From: Setaria digitata
Taxonomy: Eukaryota; Nematoda; Chromadorea; Rhabditida; Setariidae
Assembly (NCBI GenBank): GCA_003640385.1
Contig: RCAB01000011.1
Span: 186,001-250,000 of the forward strand
DNA length: 64,000 bases
Direction: 5' to 3'
This document shows positions 55,600 to 64,000 of the stretch, piece after piece. The notes beneath the pieces are model-generated. The model was not told the origin of the DNA. It did not search any database and saw nothing but the letters and a program-made list of their open reading frames with translations. Both the position numbers and the translations under genes were made by a program. The first letter of the stretch is position 1; each line of letters begins with the position of its first letter.

Positions 55600-56142
55600 A
55601 AAGATGTTCAAAATTCTTTATTTAATATTTTTATGGCTCAATGTAAATCAGTGATTTTAGTCAGAAATAAATTAGATTTACAAGTTTTGCAATAATCAAT
55701 GTACAATCATAGTATGTGACATTAAACAAATCGATTTCTTTTATGCTTCATATCCGATTTTATCTTTAAATTTTTATCAGTGATTTAGAAAATATCAATT
55801 TTAGAAATAGAAATTACTGTAACCGCTGTATTTCAATGCTGCCCATTCATTAACCAATAAAATAGTTTTAAATTCCTCTAATTTCTAGATGAAAGCAAAT
55901 TTCCTAATTAAAGTATTAATGCCTTTCCGCTGTACTTTGAAAACAAGATTTTTGCACCAATACTGTCTAGAACGGGACTCTTCTAAACATGATAAACTAT
56001 ATTTTCTTTAATTAAGTTAATCAAAACTTTGAAGATATCCGGATGAACTTAGACACAGTGTTTCTACCTAGTGATTGCTTCAGTAATTGGAAAATAAAAA
56101 ATTATATTGAACGAGAATGATTGTATCGAAGAGTTACATTTT
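55600..56142. other. Spacer after TSSK-like kinase
   Basis: 540 bases of AT-rich DNA with no ORF of note; it should contain the kinase 3'UTR. Nothing else seen. Confidence 0.5.
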
Positions 56143-56415
56143 TCAACTGCTTTCCCCATAACATGTAGCACCAGCTGATTTTGTATACTGTAGAAATTCT
56201 AAAAGAAGTATCATCAGAATCAAGATATCAGTGCAAGAAAAAAGATGACGCAGAAATGTTTGATATGAAGCAGCTAATACTGAATAATCTTGTTCCTCAA
56301 AAAAATTTACGCAATTCTTCTTGACTTTGCTATTTCGCTGGTTTAGCTTGCTAGAACTGCTCTTCTCCCTACCTTTTTTATTTTTCGATTGTTCCCTTTT
56401 ATTCTCGACATCCAT
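56143..56415 (-). CDS. Small single-exon ORF with C-terminal hydrophobic segment
   Basis: A 90-residue ATG-to-TGA frame on the minus strand. The first ~35 residues are Lys/Ser/Asn-rich (MDVENKREQSKNKKGREKSS), then FFEEQDYSVLAASY, then a hydrophobic helix (DILILMILLLEFLQY) and a short polar tail with one Cys. The composition changes in an orderly way for a single-pass tail-anchored-type protein, and it is longer than most random frames here. There are no introns, no recognised family and no neighbouring partner, so it may be an orphan gene or chance. Confidence 0.35.
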   Translation of the reverse strand: MDVENKREQSKNKKGREKSSSSKLNQRNSKVKKNCVNFFEEQDYSVLAASYQTFLRHLFSCTDILILMILLLEFLQYTKSAGATCYGESS

Positions 56416-57224
56416 GAATTTAAAAACAAAACTTTCACTACAATCAATCTAGTAATGGTTCAGCGAAGTTCAAATTTACAGTTACGTGACCTTTGAAATT
56501 CATTATTTATGTCCGTTTGAAATAAGACATTTCATGAAAAAAATTAAAGTACTTATTATCCACTGTTTCATTGGAAGTAAAAAACTAAATAAATTTTACA
56601 AGAGAAGACTAGTGTTTTTCCTGGTAATTTTTTTTTAATTTATAGATAAGCTAAATACTTTAGTAAAAAATTTTATTCCTTTACTGGGAAAATATGAATG
56701 CTGTTAAAATTGAATTGGTTAAGAAATTTTAAATTGCGCATAAAATGATGAAAATACTTAAAACACATAACTCCAAATTTCAATTATTTAGTGGTCTTTT
56801 CCTGAATAAATTCTCAAATTAAGGTATTCGTAGAAATGTAACCATATACCATTGTCGCAATTATCTTAATGCTGTTCCTTTTTCCGACTTTTCTAAATTT
56901 AATCAAGTAACCTTATAGATAAAAATATTTGGAGGTGCTTAGTAATTCCAAAATTTAATAAAACATAGTGTGCGATAGACCTAAGAATTTCCAAACATAA
57001 CCAATATTCTTGTTTTTAAAAAATGAGTTTTGCCCTGGAGTATTCAATTTTTATTTAATTTTAAACTTTAAATTCAGCATTTAAGTTTTGCAATGTTTAG
57101 TCAAAACTAAGTACTATTTAACTATTCAGATGAACATACTCAACAATACGAACAATATTATTTCCCACTCTCTCCTTCACTATATTCAGCATTTTAATTT
57201 CTCAAGAGGTCAGGTTCCAGAAAA
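56416..57224. other. AT-rich spacer
   Basis: About 800 bases with no supported ORF, repeat or RNA gene. Confidence 0.5.
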
Positions 57225-57359
57225 ATGTTCATACTAAAAAATCTTCTTGAAAGCAGTCTTGATTATCGAGCGATGGCAGATGAAAAGGGAGACATTTCTG
57301 ACGACGAATTTTCAATCGATTTCAGCTTCTACTATTTTTGTAGAGAATGCGAATTGTGA
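57225..57359 (+). CDS. Short ORF behind acceptor-like site (tentative)
   Basis: A 44-residue ATG-initiated frame encoding MFILKNLLESSLDYRAMADE and an acidic DEKGDISDDEFSIDF stretch. It begins 5 bases after a TTCCAG acceptor-like site. An overlapping frame beginning after TTTTTGTAG near 57341 encodes ENANCEFEKSVVDAESGPRR and ends at a GTGCAA donor-like site. The two could be pieces of one small spliced gene or chance frames in less AT-rich DNA. No family recognised. Confidence 0.2.
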   Translation: MFILKNLLESSLDYRAMADEKGDISDDEFSIDFSFYYFCRECEL

Positions 57360-58493
57360 ATTCGAGAAGAGTGTTGTAGATGCAGAATCAGGACCGAGAA
57401 GGTGCAAAACTCACTAAAGAGTCGAGGTACGTCAAATTGCTGACCTTTCGGTGAGGAAAGCCGAAAGTAAGGGAGGAGATGGGCATAGACGACCTTCCAA
57501 CAGCACGACTCATAAAAAGTACCAGGTAGTTCGGGAGGATACTATGTTATTATCGTTAATTAATCTATAAATCACATATGGAAAAAGAGAGTAGAAGGGA
57601 AAGTTGGAAACAGTGAGATAAAGAATGATAGGAGGAAGAAGGGAAAAACTATCGTAACCCACTGCACGGCCATCCGGTCAGCTAATCATGGCCTCTTGGC
57701 ATCTATACGATGCAAGGATGCTTTGAAATTCCACGGTAATTCTTTCGACCATTGACATTCAGACAGAGATGCTTTCAATACTAGACGGTTTGTTAGTTAC
57801 TGTGTCAGTACTTCTACCCTGACTTTATAAATAGAGTCTCTGTAGTCGAATATTTCTAGAAAATTTTACTTACCATTCAACTAATTCCAGCAAAATGCGA
57901 CTAGAATTTGTTGAATTGCAGATATGAAAAGAAAGACATATTATCGACAATGGCTATATTGCTACCGCTAATTACAGCTGCACAGTGTCAATTGCCCCTC
58001 GGAAGCACTTAGTGTGGCCATGCACATCTTGACCTCTTCCTCAGTTTCTTTTCTGACCATAATTTCACAATTTAAAGGAACAGAATAACTAGAAGAATGG
58101 ATTTAGTTCACCTTTAGAAATGACGCGTGCTCGTATTGTACAAGTTACAATTATACCTTGATCAGCCTTCCACGATGTGGCTGTAAAATTGAACGAGTGC
58201 GGTGAGTGAAGCTTTTTCGGTTTATTGAATGTGATAACTATTCCATATTCACTAGCAACTTGATCAACGACAAGATTCGCAAACAACTATTTTGTTTGGG
58301 AACTGATTTCTCGAATCCTCTTCGAGGTGTAAGAGTATGAAAATAGTGTAAGTTTTTGAGTTATTGTATACTAAGAAACCCACATATCGTCAGTCTTTGG
58401 TACAACAGATGAAATACACAAGGTAACAAAAGTCACAGAAATATATCACTAATATAAACGTGCTACTAGTTGATGATCATATGGCAAAGATGT
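57360..58493. other. Less AT-rich spacer with unexplained open frames
   Basis: From about 57280 to 58290 the base composition shifts to visibly higher G+C. On the minus strand, 58286-58089 is open (VVDQVASEYGIVITFNKPKK, then HSPHSFNFTATSW), and 58060-57968 is an ATG-started 30-residue frame (MVRKETEEEVKMCMATLSAS...). I could not join them with matching phase. On the plus strand a GTGAGT donor at about 58201 ends a short frame with FHDVAVKLNECG. They lie just 3' of the SLC4 gene and might be a separate small gene or the 3' part of a longer transcript. Confidence 0.3.
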
Positions 58494-61400
58494 CTAATGT
58501 CTTCCATCCAGTGCATCCAGATATTTATAATCAATTAATCGCGGTATCAGGGTATGTCTGCAATATTAACAATGATAGTATGATACACACCTTGGATTAG
58601 CTGTCATATCCGTAACCAGCATAACCTTTCACATCCTTCTAAGCTTAAATTAAGAGATACTTTAAAGATGTATATAAGAAGATTTACGATTACCTGATAG
58701 GTAAGAAGAAGAAACAGACAATTGGAAAAACCATTTCGATAAATGGATAGGGTGAAAATCCAAACGCGCAAAGTAATAAGAGCTGTGCAAGCTGACAGGC
58801 AGTAAACAAGTGTACTTTTCGCTGAGGAACTTTCCTGATATAATGAGTAGGTGGATAAGCTTGCTAAAAAGTTTTTTATCGGTTTATTTCAATACAGGGT
58901 ATTGATATTTACATTTCACAAAGACAGAAAAGACTTCTCTATGATAGAGAAATTCTCGAAGGAATCTGATTCCTGTTTGATTCTCATCTGTCGGATAACT
59001 TTATCGAATCTGATTTTATGACGGAATTGGAGTGAAACACATGCCTGTTCGGTAATGAGTAATAATAATCGTTCAAACATTTCATTACCAGCCAAAGAGG
59101 TAAGTGCCATATACAGGAATAAACCATGCAGCACAGATGTTGGTATCCACTGTAGAGGGTACGGTAATAGTGTAAACGTTGAAATTAGAATCAACAAATG
59201 TGCTATCAACGTTGCTAGCCGTGTTTCGCGGACATTCATTATTCTGAAACAGACTTTGGAATCGAGGTCCTTATTTTGTGGCGTTTAAAGTGTTTCGTGG
59301 TGATAAACTGATTAGATAATTTAAGAAGCAACTAAGCAACGGTATCAGCAAGGTAAGCTTTTGATTTGTCTGAATTTAGTAAACATGTCCCAAGCTGCTT
59401 CGGAATACCGAAATAAAAAGAGGAAAGGAACGAACACTTCATGGACGTGTCCCTGCAGCACTCGTTCTTCCACATCAGCTAATGCTCGCAGATGCAGGGG
59501 TGAGTGCGGTAGTGCACCGTGCATCCACGGTAAGCCCATTACTGATAAGAAACAATTCAGTACTGCAACTACGAACAGATCCAAGTTTTGAGCTGGACCT
59601 TTCTTTAATCTAAAATAACATTTTAATGACAACGAGAGTTGCAACTAGGACTCTCATATCAGATGTAAAAGCATTGCTAATTAATATTTAGCTAATTCCA
59701 GTAATATTCAATTTCAAGTCGGTGGCGATCCAAGATATTAAGAAAAACAGCAGACATCACCTTGCACGAGCTAAAGAACAGAACTACAATTGTAATATCC
59801 CTGAAGATGCATTTTATACCATTTGATCATTTTTTTTTTTTCATGAAAGCAAACAGTAGATGAGAACAAAATACTTGATTATGGAAATAAAAAAAAGAAA
59901 ATTTGAACTTGGAATAACGAAATAGTGAACAAACTTATTCTGTGGATTATTTACAATAGCTGAGGTGATATTTTGGTCCATGAAAAAAAGAAAGGACAAT
60001 GAGAATCCAAGAAGTAAGCATACAAAATAGCCCTGCCATGGCAACGAGAACACTGGCGCAATAGTGAATGTCGCTACATTGGTGCGCAATTTGAACTTGT
60101 CTTCTGAAAATTATTTCATTTCATTTACGAACCCGAAAATCCTTTATATACTAAAATGACACAAAACAAGTCTACAATTAACAATCAGCAAAAGTTTATA
60201 ATGACATGACACTAACTTTCAATGTCATAAAAGCAGTAAGCACCCGTAAATGACATGATGAGAACTGAAGCAGGAAGTGCATAATCAGCTAGCCATTCAC
60301 GACGTGATCGTGTCAAGTAAGGCGTCTTCCTAAAAGGTGGTAGTGATTAAAAAACATTTTGGCAACCCTGAGTCAGTGACCTACTAACGCGGTGAACTCT
60401 TAAAATAATGATTTTTGAGTGTTCTTGAATCAGGTCCCTAGTGTCGCTTAAAAAATAACTTTAGGAAAAAAGAGCAGAGGTGAATGCCACTGTTACTGAA
60501 AAGTTTGAATAAGTTTTGCAAACTTTCATTTCGATATGACTAACCTAAAATTATATAAAAAAAGACCAAGCCACAGTGTACCAAACATAAGAAGCACGTA
60601 CAAAATTGAAGTGTCTCTGTGGCAAGGCTTATCATACATCTGAAACAGAAGAACAGCACAAATAAAATTTATTTAGGAAAATTGGAAAACTTTTATTAAT
60701 AGGAATTTACAACTGGAGCAAATCTCATCAGAAGATTAAATAATGTCTACTTAATGCGAAATACACTCTAGCACCTGGATTGGCCTTCGATTTTGATAGG
60801 AAAATGCTTTCACTATGCTGAAAGTATTAACTACTCAAATTTAATTCTTATCAGACACTGAGTACCTGCAATGGTGCACTCGTTTCCGCTATGTTATTAA
60901 CGACTGAGGCGAATGGAGTTGAATTCAGACGAAAAGGAGGCATAACATCACCATCAACGTTTACCTTTTTCCTCACATTGGTACTATCACAGTTGTGATA
61001 GTTTTTCTTAAAACCTGCAATTTAATCTCCTTATCTAATTTCTTTATTGTTTACTCTTATTTGAAGCTCTTTTAAAATTGTATTTCCTGAGGTCGAGAAG
61101 CGAGCAACTGAAGAATCTTATATTGCAACCTTTGATGGTCTCATGGCCAATTCTATATAGGCAATTGCTCTTTCTAAAATATGGAAACAATGATATAATA
61201 AAAAAGCCTACCCTATAACCTTGCCTAAACTATTTCTCAGCTGTCATTAATGCTTGTGATACAGTCTGTCCGTCGGATAACCTGTTAAGCTTCATTTTCA
61301 ACCGCAGTCATATCTTGTCATCAAGAATCCTCATCCTTTCTTCCGCTCCTCCTCCTCATTTTGTCCATCTATTTTTAATGTCATATACAAAGAATTAGTC

Positions 61401-63822
61401 CTACTGTACCAGCCAGCTGTTTCAAATTCAATAAAATCTGAAGTTAATAAAGCTAAATTTCCACTATGAAGTAGCCTTCTCAAAAGTAATAGCAAGAAAG
61501 CACGGCACATCGTTTTTTATTAGCTGAATAAAGTTCCAAGAACAAAAAAATGTGTTTAATTTCGCAGCTATACTCGCTGTCTCGGTAAATTTTAAAGTCC
61601 CGTAAAAAAAGCCTCTAAATTCAACTAGTTAGATTTAAAAATATTTCATTCGCAAAAATGGAATGTGTGAGTAATGACTAGGATAAAATGCTGCTGTGGA
61701 AGAAAATATAGCTTGTCCGAAAAAGAAAATCAATCTTCAGCTAAAGAAAAGAAATGAACTGACTTGTATGAAGCGCCCGTATACTTTCCACTGTAAAGGC
61801 TATCGCAATAAACAACGAAAACATTTCTTCAGCAGATCTGAAAATAATGTAAGCAGCGGTAATTCCAAGCAAGTTTTAGAAAATAGGACTTAAAAGTTGG
61901 GAATTAAAAACATTTCATATGGAACTTTATGTCTCATAGAGAAATATACCTAAAAAGACTAATATTGCCAGTGCTGTGATGATTATTTTGTTCTAATGAT
62001 ATCAATGTATGTTCATGCTACCTGCCATATTTTTAGTTTAGTTTGATTTCACAGTAAACTAGCAATCAGCAAAGATATACCTCGTAGCTAGTTTCATTAA
62101 ACTGCACATATCAGTAGATGCATAAACGATAAGAAAAAACTGGCACCATAATCCAACACAAGCATACATTGCAAAAAAATCATAGCCGAGCTCCTCTGCT
62201 ATTTTGTATATCACTTAAAATTATTATTCACATATTGAACGAATAATACTATAAATCAACAGCATTGCGCAGCTCTTCGAACAAAACCATTTTTTTTTAG
62301 TTCAACTAAAAACTTATCCCAAATTTTCAGACAAATCAAAAAGTTATTTTCAGCATATGGGTGAACTTACATACCTTTTATATATATTGCTAATGGTACT
62401 GTGGTGAGCAATATAATCATCGGCTGTCCTCCAAATATTGCGAAAAATATCCCGCCAAGTGCTTGAGCAGTAATTACTTTACGTACATCTCAAAAGTAAC
62501 TGTTGAACGAAGGAAATGAACTCTCTACACCACTCTTTTTACAAGTTGTTATTAGAAAAAAATCTGATTGATTTTTCATTTGAATTAAAAAAGAAAAATA
62601 GACTGGATGAGATTCTGAGGTACACTTATAGTTTTCTGAGTTAAAGCAAACACAAACTAATTTAGCTGAAGTCGAACGAGAAGTGATTAAACAGTCTTAC
62701 TGCGATTTTTTCTTCTAATGAATAACAACTTGACGTTAAAACTAAAGCAAAATGAAGGGAACTCACTGATACTCCCTTGTGTATTATCATCATTCAAAAC
62801 ACCGAAAGCAATTGCTGGTAGAAGACAAGCAAAATATAGAAATACTATCGAGCTGAACAATTTCTGGATTGTTTTCGAGCCACGCAATCCTGAAAGAAGC
62901 TTAATTATAATTACTTCACACCACGTCATGCTTTCAATTCTTAATGTTGAAAATATGACAAAGGGTAGCAAAGGAAACTGATGACTGACCATCCAGGTAG
63001 TCTGAAGAGTAGTATTTGATACGTCGAAGAAAATCGTTGCTGAGTCCTCGAAATAGATACCATTTTCCAGGACCAAACTAAAATTCAAGCGTAATATTAC
63101 ATGTTCTATTAGTTCGCCATTCTTCATAACAATCCTTAAACTGATCCCTAGTTATTTTAGATCGTACGCTCTACCTCTCGAGAACTATACTAGTTGTGGA
63201 ATTTACCGAAGAAACTAAACTATTCATAATTTGGGATGAAATACAAGATGTTTGTAAATCCATCAGAAGGATCAAACAAAAAAAAGAATGTAAGAAGATT
63301 GTTAGATAGATGAATTCAAACTAACCAACTGTTCCTTGGCTTGACTGAAATGAATTGATGTTTTCCTTTCTCTCCACTGATTCTGATCTATAGCTAGTTC
63401 TTTCGCAGCTGATAGCAATGTAGATCTTAAAAAAGTAGCAACTTTGAAATAATTTTTCATAGTTCATGTGAAAAACAGGAGAATGGAAAAACAGATGTAA
63501 ACAGCTGAAGAGGTAAGTTTAATACTAGATGTGGTAATTATTCCAAGCCTTTTGGAATATTTTATGAGTAGGATCATTTTAGTATTACTTGCTGAAGCCG
63601 GAAAACACAGTTATTTTGATTTTAAGCTTTGAGGATAACAGATCCGAAAATCTCATTTTTGGTCTCTAAAACAAAAAACCTATTCTTCTTACTAAACCTA
63701 GAAATCTATACTTACCTAAACTGATCAACAGTTTGAGCCATGACAAGTCGCTGCCTGATATCCATATCAGCAAAAAGTGTAGCAAAAGTTCTTGTTGTTT
63801 CAAGTGCTGTCTTAGTGCCCTT
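58494..63822 (-). CDS. SLC4-family bicarbonate/anion transporter, 5' end cut off
   Basis: Fifteen exons, 623 visible residues, continuing beyond the right edge: 63822-63716, 63425-63326, 63077-62990, 62889-62767, 62488-62375, 62213-62081, 61837-61764, 61014-60866, 60639-60545, 60329-60217, 60103-59935, 59609-59436, 59243-59045, 58863-58694, 58557-58494. All phases match. Landmarks in order: [13 protein letters not shown] and [18 protein letters not shown] (end of the cytosolic domain), [29 protein letters not shown] (TM1), [33 protein letters not shown], a Cys-containing extracellular loop, [71 protein letters not shown], and C-terminal [16 protein letters not shown]. These are diagnostic of SLC4 exchangers/cotransporters, which move HCO3- with Cl- or Na+ across the plasma membrane; C. 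elegans homologues are the abts genes. Substrate cannot be decided here. The intron after ITEQ begins GC. Confidence 0.92.
58864..59044 (-). other. Probable GC-AG intron in SLC4 gene
   Basis: The coding frame runs ...LLLITEQ up to CAG at 59045, then GCATGT, and resumes after TTTTTAG at QAYPPTHY (58863). No GT donor near this point gives the conserved TEQ-x-AYPP sequence in frame; a GT at 59039 would shift the reading frame. So a GC donor with an otherwise normal CAG|GCATGT context is the best model. Confidence 0.65.
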
Positions 63823-64000
63823 CTAAACTATATTTCATTAGTTAAATGATTACATCAAACAAAAGCTATGAAAGCTTTAAAAAACATTGAAGGATTTATT
63901 GTCACGAAAAAATTTTGAGGAAATTCGTTATTAAATTTGAGAAATCTAATTATTTAATTTTACTTAAAAATCTCACAGTAAGTGCACTGAAGGATTTTAG
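63823..64000 (-). other. SLC4 intron and possible upstream exon at edge
   Basis: This contains the intron upstream of the first visible SLC4 exon (acceptor TTTAG at 63827-63823). The last ~40 bases may hold part of another exon, but no frame there can be matched to the family. Confidence 0.3.

Overview
The window is nematode nuclear DNA. Genes are split by AT-rich introns with mostly TTTCAG or TTTAG acceptors, several start codons sit just behind such acceptors (as expected for spliced-leader addition), and the gene set includes a cuticle collagen, an Srt-class chemoreceptor and a nematode-type Fer-like SH2 kinase. The long AT-rich introns and wide spacers look more like a spirurid or filarial worm than Caenorhabditis, but the sequence alone does not prove the species. 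All gene models were built by hand from reading-frame continuity, GT/AG signals and phase matching. Names rest on recognised motifs, not on database searches.

Layout. 1-17.1 kb (+): a BRI3-like membrane protein, an 11 kb spacer with no gene I can support, then a six-exon Srt 7TM receptor. 18.3-26.4 kb (-): an SH2 plus tyrosine-kinase gene, then the CWC22/LET-858 splicing factor. 27.1-33.2 kb: a CAAP1-like gene (+), a small unrecognised gene (+) and a small secreted Cys-containing protein (-) lying tail to tail. 33.2-36.4 kb: spacer holding an assembly-type duplication around an N and a decayed transposase-like fragment. 36.4-45.2 kb (+): a cuticle collagen, then a protein joining a TDP-43-like N-terminal domain to a long coiled coil. 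47.8-48.9 kb (-): a 91-residue single-pass membrane protein. 49.8-55.6 kb (+): CCM3/PDCD10, then a TSSK-type kinase. 56.1-64 kb (mostly -): a small ORF, some unexplained coding-like DNA, and an SLC4 bicarbonate/anion transporter running off the right edge.

There is no operon or shared pathway. Neighbours are spaced hundreds to thousands of bases apart. Two kinases (SPE-8/Fer-like and TSSK-like) belong to families usually linked to the male germ line, but they are about 32 kb apart.

The item most worth follow-up is the gene at 40451-45186: an N-terminal domain very like that of TDP-43, but with no RRMs and about 300 residues of coiled coil instead.
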